Source of the DNA: Liolophura sinensis
Lineage: Eukaryota > Mollusca > Polyplacophora > Chitonida > Chitonidae
NCBI RefSeq assembly: GCF_032854445.1
Contig: NC_088302.1
Location: forward strand, 37,886,191 to 37,950,190
Reading direction: 5' to 3'
Length of the DNA: 64,000 nt
Shown piece by piece: positions 23,701-32,973 of the stretch. The notes under the pieces are model-generated. The model made no database searches. It was not told where the DNA came from and worked only from the letters and a program-made list of their open reading frames with translations. Position 1 is the first letter of the stretch, and each line of letters begins with the position of its first letter. Both the position numbers and the translations under genes were made by a program.

Positions 23701-26700
23701 CTCCAAATATTTCTATGAAGTTGGCCTTTTTGCCGAGACCAAAGCCATCCTTATCTGGTCCTGATCGGAAGACAGGAGAGCGAAATGACTCTGAAATCAT
23801 AACAGTGAAAACGTTAGTGAACAAGTCTCTGCATAAATTAGTATTCAAATTAAGGAATTGGTCTTCTTTTAATAGGCCTTTTAATGAGCTCTTCCTGGAG
23901 ACAACAAACCCTTGACTAATGAGGTCATGCCATTCAAATTCTGCCTGTGTGGATGGGATACCTTCTCTCATGGAATGGCAACTTAGAGTCAAGCTGAACT
24001 AACCATTTTTCTCTTACAGTCTGGATGGGATACCTTCTCTCATGGAATGGCAACTTGGAGTCAAGCTGAACTGACCATTTTTCTCTTACAGTGTGGATGG
24101 GATACCTTCTCTCATGGAATGGCAACTTGGAGTCAAGCTGAACTGACCATTTTTCTCTTACAGTGTGGATGGGATACCTTCTCTCATGGAATGGCAACTT
24201 GGAGTCAAGCTGAACTGACCATTTTTCTCTAACAGTGTGGATGGGATACCTTCTCTCACAGAATGGCAACTTGGAGTCAAGCTGAACTAACCATTTTTCT
24301 CTTACAGTGTGGATGGGATACCTTCTCTCATGGAATGGCAACTTGGAGTCAAGCTGAACTAACCATTTTTCTCTTACAGTGTGGATGGGATACCTTCTCT
24401 CATGGAATGGCAACTTGGAGTCAAGCTGAACTAACCATTTTTCTCTTACAGTGTGGATGGGATACCTTCTCTCATGGAATGGCAACTTGGAGTCAAGCTG
24501 AACTAACCATTTTTCTCTTACAGTCTGGATGGGATACCTTCTCTCATGGAATGGCAACTTGGAGTCAAGCTGAACTGACCATTTTTCTCTTACAGTGTGG
24601 ATGGGATACCTTCTCTCATGGAATGGCAACTTGGAGTCAAGCTGAACTGACAATTTTTCTCTTACAGTGTGGATGGGATACCTTTCCTCATGGAATGGCC
24701 TCTTGGTGTCAAGCTGAACTGACCATTTTTCTCTTAGTGTGGATGGGATACCTTTTCTCTTGGAATGGCAACTTGGCGTCAAGCTGAACTGACCATTTTT
24801 CTCTTAGTGTGGATGGGATACCATTTTTCTCTTACAGCGCAAGAGTATCAGATTACCAGTATTAAGTTTACCCACAAAATTCATCCCAATCAAGGCAATG
24901 GAAGGAAGGAATAATACACTGCACAGCTCACAGCCCTGGCCCAAATTACTTCAGGCAGGATAATTTCCTCAATGGCTGTGAATTTACACGTGCCTCTGGA
25001 GATGACTGGAGCGTTAGAGTGGTTTCACTCTGCCTCTAGTTAGTTTCCTACACTAATCATGAAGTGTCTGAAGACGATCAGTAGTTTCACTCTGGCTGTA
25101 CATGGTATCCTACACTAATCAGGTGGTTCCAGGAGAGGTTCAGTGGTTTCACCCCATCTCGACAACTAACAACTAATGTACATGTATGTCTGAGATTAAA
25201 ACACTGTGACAACACTTTCAAGCTTACAAATCAAATCATTTTCTGCTGCAATGCTCCATAATTGTACATTACTGTATTAATTTCATCCAAAAATGGCTTA
25301 TTGGTATATTTAAAACAGAAATTTTATATCGCTATATTATATTTTGAGAGCATATTGGCAAGTTGCTCACCCAGTGTGGACCTGTTGTGCATCACCAGGT
25401 ACAGGTGATAACTGAACAGGGAGATAAGGCTTAGTCCAAACATGATGGACACAAAGAATAGGAACAAGATGTGGAACTTTCCCAAACCATCGCCGGCTCC
25501 ACCCTGAAACATACGACATGCGGAAATGAGTGATGACAGCCAGCAGTGTTCAGATCATACAAAATCAGCTAGTTGGGTTTAAGGGGTACAGTATTAGACC
25601 CTCTCCACTTCATTTCTCTATTTATTTATTTATTTGATTGGCATTTTTGCTGTACTCAAGAATATTTCACTTGTACGACGGAGGCCAGTTTTATGATGGG
25701 AGGAAACCGGGCAGAGCCAGGGCTAAAAAAAACCGACCATCCTGAGGTTGCTGGCAGTCCTTCCCACATACGTCCGGAGATAAAACCAGCTGGACTTGAT
25801 CTCCCAGCGACCACATTGGTGAGAGCCTCCTGGATTACAAACACAAACCACTAGGCCACGGAGACCCCTATTTCTCTATTTATTTATTGTTAAGGCCATG
25901 TTCATAAAATTTTTCACGGATATGATATCAATCACTTTCATTTTAGGCAGACAAAATTGGAGAGCCTGGAGTAAACCACCGACATTCATCAAGTATGTGA
26001 AAAAGCCCTCATGAATGAATGATTATGGCTTAACGCCACATCGGCAATATTTCAGCCATATCGTGGCGACCCTCATGAATTGAAGATGGTCAAAAGTGGC
26101 TGAGGCAGTCAGTGTGCCACAAATAATATAATAATGTGTACTTTTCACTGAGAAATTAACAGGTCTATGTCAGATATTCGGATGGCATGAAACTTAATCT
26201 TTTTTATGTGTTGGGGGATAATTGAAGAAAGAGCATTTAGCAACGCTCACTGGGTACCTCAGCTGTTGTGACGGGAACATTTATGTACCCTAAATGCCCT
26301 AAAAATTCGTCCATGACTAAGTTGCTCATTTTTCCAGATTCTGGGAGTTCTACTGATTTTAGAAAGGAGCTTTGAGAGACGTCTGGAAGGTAGGATGATA
26401 TTCTACTTGGAAAATGTAAATTTTAGCACCAGAAGTGTTATCTCATGACATTTATTTGCCTCCAGAAATGCTCTTTTGTGGTTGAATTTTTATGTCATAT
26501 AGGGAACATACATGTTCCTCTCATAACAGCTGAGATACCCAGTGAGAACTGTTAAATGCTCTTTTTTCAATTATTCCTTAACATTTCATAAAAAAGATTC
26601 CCAGTCAAAACTTTTGACTTCATCGTGCCAGCAAAGAGAATTCAGTTTTGTGTTAAATACCAACTTATCCGTTTAGAGGCACACAATTTATTAATTTGAT

Positions 26701-29700
26701 AACAAAGAGATATTTTGTGATAACCATGAATCATAAATCATGGGCAGACAACTTTTAGTGATTCTTCTGTCTACTAAAACTTACCGTCCAAAATTTGATA
26801 AAATACTGCAATGACGTGGCCGCTACATAAAAACAGTATATCAGGGCATAGCCCAAAAACTGCACAAAGAATTTATAATTTGTGAATCCCACGCAGTTAT
26901 TCACCCTGAAAAAGAATGAAATAATATCTCTATTATTGAACACATAGAGACACAGATAACACCTTTAGCCACAAATCATACTGCAGAGATGCAGCCTGTA
27001 ACTATAGTCCCTTATATTGATGAAATGTTTAGCAACTATCGGCACATCATTTTCTCCAGTAAGGCTTTGTCTCTACTGATGACATCATATTAAAATTAGT
27101 GCTGCATGTACAACACACGTGTCTGATACCTTATCAAAGTTTTTATCTCCTGTGTAAATACTGTGTACAATGAACACGTAAGGTAGTAAAACATGATTTT
27201 TACCCATGAGAATGAAACTTACCAAGGGCAATGGTGATCCATTTTCAATACACACCTGTAAATATATGGAGAAAATAAATATCACAGCCACATTTATCCA
27301 TAAAAACTTAGAATCAAGAGAGATTCCCAATACACATTCAACGTGGGGTATCAAATTTAACCCTTGTGCTGAACATTGTTCACTTCTCGCGAAATAACAG
27401 TATACATTAACAGCCCACTAAACTATGACCTTATGGTTATTTCAAGAAATTAAACTTGTATCTGAATACAAAAAATGACTTTTATACAATAATTGATGAT
27501 AACTATTTACCATCTCAATTGTTTTTCTTTGACTTAGTGTCTTTATAATAGAAATGTAAGAAAATCCTGAGACAGTCTTCATTAAACTGAGACAAACTGA
27601 TCAAAATGTCATGCACATAAATGTCTATTAACTCAAAACAAATGTCTCATACAATCACTAATTGTATCTAAAAATAAATCAACATGTCCCACGGATGAAG
27701 GAGAATAAACAAAGTAAATTAGTATGCATATTTAATATCACATAGGAACAGGTTTAAGGATAAAACTGGTTTATTTAAACCAGTCCCATTGTTATAGTCT
27801 TCTCAACTTATATATAACTCTGCAGAAAGCACACATGGAATGTCTTTGTTGTCAACTATAACCGCATGCGTCAGTTTCAGGAGAGAATGCAGACTCTAGC
27901 AAAGGAACTGCTTGAAACAGTACTTACGTCGAGCACATGGAACAATGGTGACATCTATCCGGTTTAATAGCTTTACATTTTTCACAATATCTGATAGCTG
28001 TAAAGAGAAATATATCACTCTCTATCAGTGCAAATAAAGACTGATTATTTTAATTAAAAATGTGAGCCTCACTCTATACTGAAATAAGGGTTTAACTAAT
28101 AGTGCTCTGATAAATTTATAACAACAACTGAGTGGCAGCTTTTACCTCTTTAAGGCCAAACAATCTTTGTTTTACGGGCAGAATGGATCTTTTTTCAATG
28201 TCGTAGGTGGGTATAACAATAAAAATAAAAGTGAAAAATCATCCAATTTGTTAGAACTGTGGACTGTCAGCAGTTGTTCCAGGAATTTTTCCTTTTAAAG
28301 ACGTATTCACATGATCGGAAAGCCTTGAAAATCATAGCAAATATTGTGATCAGGCAAAAGAAAAAGGTAAATTTTCAATATTATTTTTATTCCACTTTAA
28401 TTTTTTGCTATGTTTTAGTGTAGGCTTGCCCGAAGAAATACAAGATAAAGGTGGTGTGGAGTAAAAAAAAGGAGCAACAAAATGTTTCATTACTATACAT
28501 ACATGACGTACCAAATTCAGATGGTAGTTTGACACAACACAACATCTGGTAACTATAATATCTACATGTAGAGAGATGCCAGCATGTGTGATCCCTCAGA
28601 TACACAACACTGTTTAATGTACATTGTACTTTTAATAAGTGCTTGTCTACAATACTTGCATGTTAACATTTCTAACAGACTGAGCATTATCTGACATATT
28701 CTATCAAGAATTTGCTTCCACTAAAAGATAAAAAAAATTTTGCAATCTCATATCCAAAAACAGCTGAGAAACCCGACATATCAGGAGTTACTGTTGGACT
28801 AGGTAAAGAGAGGCCTAGCTTACCGCCTGAAGCTGTTCTGGTCTGCACAGGTAGATTCCTAGCTATATGAGCCAGGATTTCACGCTGTAATTCCTCATTC
28901 CCTGCTGCTTCAAACCTTTCCACATCTTCCTTGCCTAGGTAAAACTGCACGGCAGAGAAATACATGTTACTGTCTTTACTCAACAAAACAATTCACAAGA
29001 ACATACATATGATGTGAAGTCTAAAATCCCATAGCCTCTCCCTTACATGAACTAAAATTTCAAACACAAAAACCATTTTTAGGGGCAAATACATGTCGTA
29101 AAATACTATTTTTGGTGCCGAAATGTACATTTTTCCATCTCTGGCCATCTATGGGAAGGTTTCCAAGCAACCTACAGAAGGTTGTGGGTTTCCCCCTGGG
29201 CTCTGCCCGCATTACCAAACACCACAATGCTAGTTGCTGTAGTATAAGATCAGCGAAATAATCTTGAGTATGTAACAATGAAGGTTATTAGTGTTCAATA
29301 TACTATTTTTCCAGTAGACAAGCCTTATAATTTTCTATCCTTGAGTACAGTGTTGTGCTGCACCAACATGCTAACCACTCTGCTACAGAGGTTCCCATTC
29401 AAAACTTGCTAGCCTTGCTACAAGCATTCCTGTGTATTACAGGTATTCAGTACAATATAACACTTTTTATAAATCTTGGTCAATCTAGAAAAATACCATA
29501 TATGTGGACAGTATTTGTGCACACAACATTTTACAATGATTCTCACCTCCTTAGGCACTTTCCCAAGTTGAGCGAATATTGTTTGCCAATATGACCATGC
29601 AAACATGAATAGGAGTGGATGATACAGTATCAGGTATATCACTGCAAGAATAACCCATCCAAAAAGAGTCAGAAAAAAACAGAAAACATATACAGTAATA

Positions 29701-31205
29701 CAGATTATTAATACAATAATGAACTACCTGTTAATTCTTACATGAAGCTCATACATATGCTATCCATAAGTAGCTGACCAAAGTAAAGAGCATGTGTCAT
29801 AATTAACTTTCATATTCCTGCAACAGTAACCTTTAAAATTAAATGTTTTAAGTGACTAACAAATAAACAAAAACAAAAAAAAAGTAAAGATGAATTCCAA
29901 TACTTAATCCTGATCTAATGGTCATAGCTACAATGTATTTAACACATAAAGCCATCTACAAGTTCAGCAAATTAGGCAAATCACAATGTTTACATTCTAA
30001 TGACACATAGTAATACAAAATTTATTGCCAATGTTTACCTTTTTCTGCTATATTTGTGTTAGGTATCGTCACTGAAAAAGGAAAAAATATAAAACTCACT
30101 CAGTCAACAGTCAAATTTATTTCCATGTATCAAATGTGATGTTGTGGGGGCTATCTTGTGTTAGTGCTAGTAGCTTAAGGTATTAGAGAAGAACAACTGA
30201 AGTAATTCACCTGGTTGGAAAAGAATGTCAGGATGCGGCCTTTTGAAAATAAAAATTATTAGAAGATGCTATTTTGTCTTATTGTAAACTATGTTTTAGG
30301 TTACAAGTATACTACTTTTCAATATTTTCTTAGTTGATAAGTCCTTGGAAAGATTCAGTCTACAACTGCTTACTACACTATGGGTTTAATTGCTGCATTA
30401 TCAAATTCTTCCATTCCATTTATTTTTTAACATCAAGTGATGACAATTAAATTTTAACCTTGAGGCTTAAAACTCAAAATCACTTTCTTCTCACCAGCAA
30501 GAATGTAGGATCTCTTAAATATATTAGAATTATTAGCTTGCTTGGGATTTAACATTGCTTTTAACATTATTTTAGTCACATGTTCGCATGATGGGTGTCT
30601 CTTTTGTGTCTCCCATGATTTCAATGCCTATATATCTACTGTGCTGCCTCACTGTTGAATAAAACGTCTTAACAGCTTTGTTATATACAACATTAACCTA
30701 AGTTATCAATGTCTCACCATCACGAGATATGGCTATACCGGGTACTTGGCAGTATTTACGTAAGATTACACATACTCGCGTGCTTTCAAGACAAGTAGGC
30801 CTACCTATAGTTGATACATTCGACAGCTGTTTTCCACATGCAATTTAAACTTATTCACAACAAACATCTGTTAAAAACGATCCTAAAACATATCAATAGC
30901 CATTGAAGTTCTGTAATAACTGTATGATTATCAAACATAAAAGAATTCAGCGATTTAAAGATCTTGATTGAAGACGGTCTGTGGCAAAGAGATAGTATTG
31001 AGTAAACGATGAACTTCCTTGAATGGAAACATGGAATACCCATTTACCTCAGTCATTTTATACCCCATATATACTTTTACTTACAGATACACATCTGGAT
31101 CACATATGCATAGTACGACCAACACACTACAGCTGTGATAAAAATAACAGGACCCCATTTTACAGCACTGCAACAACATCTAACGACAGGATTTGTTGGG
31201 GCCAT
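17601..31205 (-). CDS. ZDHHC20: DHHC palmitoyltransferase, ZDHHC2/15/20 clade (complete, multi-exon)
   Basis: It S-acylates cysteines of membrane proteins from palmitoyl-CoA; family members act at Golgi and plasma membrane. Exons (minus strand): 31205-31085, 30071-30039, 29641-29547, 28944-28824, 27997-27928, 27255-27223, 26905-26785, 25503-25371, 23790-23664, optional 20562-20440, and 17748-17601. All splice phases agree; 1002 nt gives 333 aa (374 with the optional exon). Domains in order: N-terminal [11 protein letters not shown] and TM1 ([11 protein letters not shown]), TM2 ([14 protein letters not shown]), KEFYL linker, cysteine-rich domain YCEKC...[12 protein letters not shown]...DHHCPWVNNC with all zinc ligands kept, TM3 and TM4, NRSTLE (TTxE-like), the PaCCT-type segment NFIEIFG, then LPIFS and GDGVxxPTR. 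The start ATG (31205) has the good context aaaATGg. Which of ZDHHC2, 15 or 20 is closest is uncertain; invertebrates may have one co-orthologue. Confidence 0.93.
18796..18981. repeat. MITE-like dispersed repeat (family B, copy 2)
   Basis: Ends are tgtaattcttcaacattttc and catcaaggttgaggaaatag, an imperfect terminal inverted repeat. The core matches 10297-10500 and 53517-53724. It lies in the last palmitoyltransferase intron. Confidence 0.6.
19560..19860. repeat. Degenerate ~30-bp tandem repeat
   Basis: About nine imperfect copies of a unit containing gggaaattgtccacctggga. Unit length varies around 30 bp. It is intronic in the palmitoyltransferase gene; the ORFs through it on either strand are Gly/Pro/Trp-rich by-products. 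Confidence 0.8.
20440..20562 (-). CDS. ZDHHC20: ZDHHC optional C-terminal exon ([10 protein letters not shown] type)
   Basis: The acceptor is aatttacag; the exon is 1 + 40 codons + 2 nt = 123 nt, and the donor is cag/gtcaga (weaker than others in the gene). It encodes [20 protein letters not shown] and a Ser/Thr/Pro-rich tail. The first ten residues duplicate those of the next exon ([10 protein letters not shown]), and both begin at the same phase. It can be skipped, included, or used instead of part of the terminal exon without breaking the frame. Confidence 0.8.
21099..21152. repeat. (TG)n microsatellite with interruptions
   Basis: A run of TG dinucleotides interrupted by tggtgtg variants. 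Confidence 0.9.
23940..24840. repeat. 72-bp satellite, ~13 copies
   Basis: The repeat begins tgtggatgggataccttctc and ends gaccatttttctcttacag; ggatgggatacc recurs 13 times at 72-bp steps. 72 = 24 codons, so both strands stay open for long stretches (24-residue periods such as [15 protein letters not shown] on plus). The end of each unit is a good splice-acceptor look-alike on the plus strand, antisense to the surrounding palmitoyltransferase intron. Copies are >90% alike except the last two, which are shortened or diverged. Confidence 0.95.
25620..25868 (-). mobile_element. tRNA-type SINE, full length, with target-site duplication
   Basis: In minus orientation the tRNA-like head is at the right (ggggtctccgtggcctagtg) and the tail at the left, (AAAT)n preceded by aaaatgccaatc. 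The flanks share atttctctatttatttatt (25612-25630 and 25870-25888), a target-site duplication. The body segment gccagcattatggtgggagg type is shared by all copies in the window. The family resembles molluscan V-SINE-type elements (RUDI-like), an identification made from memory. Confidence 0.85.
26008..26070 (-). mobile_element. Fragment of a second SINE family
   Basis: It reads tgaatgaatgattatggctt, then aacgccacatcggcaatatttcagccatat; the same tail layout (TGAATGAA tract, taacgc, caatattt, cag-catat) is seen in the complete copy at 57901-58232. Confidence 0.55.
26213..26585. mobile_element. MITE-like element with ~65-bp terminal inverted repeats
   Basis: The left end (ataattgaagaaagagcatt, then tagcaacgctcactgggtacctcagctgtt) is inversely repeated at the right end (aacagctgagatacccagtg, then agaactgttaaatgctc...aattat). 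It is ~370 bp with no ORF. Diverged internal copies occur at 34000-34220 (opposite orientation), 29060-29140 and 39050-39180. Confidence 0.8.
27223..27255 (-). CDS. ZDHHC20: ZDHHC catalytic micro-exon (DHHC motif)
   Basis: This is a 33-nt exon between acceptor tttacag and donor gtaagt. With split codons ACG and TGG at its edges it encodes [10 protein letters not shown] plus the tryptophan. It carries the catalytic cysteine. The preceding exon (27997-27928, 70 nt) encodes [20 protein letters not shown] and the next (26905-26785) starts VNNCVGF. Both edges are phase 2, so the exon is symmetric. Confidence 0.92.
29150..29278 (+). mobile_element. SINE fragment (3' body)
   Basis: gggaaggtttccaagcaacc, ggttgtgggtttccccctgg and cataatgct-like segments follow in the order of the SINE body, in plus orientation, ending aatcttgagtatg. 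Head and A-rich tail are absent. Confidence 0.6.
31085..31205 (-). CDS. ZDHHC20: ZDHHC exon 1: start codon and first membrane segment
   Basis: ATG at 31205-31203, followed by 40 codons and 1 nt before donor gtaagt. It encodes [17 protein letters not shown], then a hydrophobic segment and WSYYAYV, the hallmark of the ZDHHC20-type N terminus. It is too short to stand out as an ORF and was recognised by this motif. The split codon with exon 2 (30071-30039, 33 nt) is TTG. Confidence 0.88.
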
Positions 31206-32973
31206 TTTGACAGCCCTTATCTCGCTAATGCATGACGTAGCAGGTTTTCGTGATATACGTCACTGCTTTTTGTGATAACATTGCAATCTGTGCGAAAATT
31301 CCTTAATAAAAAGTTCTGTAAAAAAGAAATAAAAAATGTTTATGTAACGCTGCTTACGTAGCGGCAGCAGTTGTGTTTTACCACCAGAGCATCAGATTAA
31401 CAAAATTAACAGAAGGATCACTGCTGTGTTGATAGACTTTGTTTAAAAAACATCTCTTATCGCTGTCGGGTCGCACCTGCTTCAGTGCGACAGTTCCACT
31501 GATTTAGGCTAACTAATCTCGATCATTATTCTCAGGAAAAAAGTGAATTTATATACTCATATGCATATACATGTATATATAACTTTACTAATAACTGAAT
31601 TACTTTTTTTATTTATTTGATTGGTGTTTTACGCCGTACTACGTAAGATACATGTACAGAGTGTCTGTACGACAAGATTGGACCAATTATATTGCTATGT
31701 AAGTCCAAGTTCATGAATGCAACGCTCCAACAGGGTGATCCTTGTCCATTCAGCCTCGGTGACAATCAGGCACTTGACTGTAATTATGCGGTAGTCCTGT
31801 TAAACGTTTGATGTAGACCGCTTGTCTGCATATACTGTATGTCATATGTGGTTTGTATTATATGGCAAGTTGTCAGTAACTCTTTAATAGCTGGCTTATC
31901 CCAGGAAATTTGTTTCGTCCATTCAGTAAATTGAAATTCTGGAGTATGGTGTTAAACAAAATAACCAGTTAAATAAATAAATAAACAACTGAAATTCTTG
32001 AGTATGGAGTGAACAATAATCAAGTAAATATTTATTTATTTATTTATTTGATTGGTGTTTTACGTCGTACTCAAGAATATTTCACTTATATGACAGCGGC
32101 CAGCATTATGGTGGGGGCTAGAGGCCGGGTAGAGCCCGGTGGAAACCCACGACCATCCGCAGGTTGATGGCAGGCCTTTCCACTTAGAGACGGAGAGAAA
32201 GCCAGCATGAGCTGGACTTGAACTCACAGCGACCGCATTGGTGAGAGGCTCCTGTGCCATTACCCTGCGCGCCAACGCACTAACTAACTGAGCCACTGAG
32301 GCCCCCCAATAACTGAATTATAGACATTCATTAATTCACTGGCAATAAAGTTGTGCGTACATGTTAGTACGTGTTAGAAGATTTCTGTATACATTTATGC
32401 GTCTATATGTGACTTTTTGTTAATGTCGATTTTTCCATCACTATTCTTAATGTGCGCTTTAAACAGTAATGTATGTAAAATTGTTGATATATAATTGTGA
32501 TATAGGTACATGTGTTCTCAAAACAATTCAGAAGTGACATAGACACAATAAAATAAAATGATCAGCTAATTTTTTTTTCAGAAGGGACAAATCCAAGCGT
32601 GAACCAGTGCTAAATAACATGACATGCTCTTCAAAGCGAAACTGACACCGGCTCCCTGCTGCGCCAACTTCTGTTGGCACGCTCATTGGCTGACGGGTAT
32701 TTTCTTGGCAACTAGCTGTAAACACAACATGGCGGCTCCGGGACAGGTGGTTGAAAATCGTTGTTCGTCCATTTAATTTGATTTGATTGAAAGGGAAAAT
32801 TATACCAAAGCCCCGCTATTGTGAAAGGGATCGCGACATTTATTAACTAATGTGCACTTATCACATCCAATTCCTTTTAAAATGCTGTAAAAAAGAGAGA
32901 AGTGTTAGCAGATTCTCTGCTGTACAACAACAACTTGCATTTGGTGGGCTGGGCGGCCCAGAGTCGTTTTGCG
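31206..32973. promoter_or_regulatory. Head-to-head promoter interval of ZDHHC and VWA3B
   Basis: The two start codons (31205 minus, 32974 plus) face away from each other across 1.77 kb. Most of the middle (31607-32307) is a composite SINE. Near the VWA3B side are an inverted CCAAT box (cattggctga, ~32683-32692), a GTTGCC half-site on the minus strand (ttggcaac, ~32705) like an X-box half, and aacatggcggc (32726-32736), which matches the YY1 motif often found at transcription starts. Inference: VWA3B transcription starts near 32.7 kb. No TATA box is evident. Confidence 0.4.
31607..32307 (-). mobile_element. Composite SINE with long 3' extension (copy 1)
   Basis: Read on the minus strand: a tRNA-like head with A-box-like tggctcagttagttag and B-box-like gagttcaagtcc, the standard SINE body, the tail cgtaaaacaccaatcaaata, then a ~380-bp extension. 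The extension contains two inverted relatives of the tail (tccatactcaagaatttcag, accatactccagaatttcaa) and ends again in tacggcgtaaaacaccaatc plus an A-rich run. A near-identical inverted copy lies at 38151-38815. Confidence 0.85.

Noticed and set aside
23934-24782. 282-codon repetitive ORF (minus) and 174-codon ORF (plus)
   Set aside because: Both are the reading of a 72-bp satellite whose length is divisible by three; no independent sign of coding.
23940-24840. CRISPR-like repeat array
   Set aside because: Units are directly adjacent with no unique spacers, in a eukaryotic intron.
32729-32776. ATG at 32729 as the VWA3B start codon
   Set aside because: The frame stops after 15 codons, and splicing at gacag/gtggtt (phase 0) does not match the phase needed by the next open segment.
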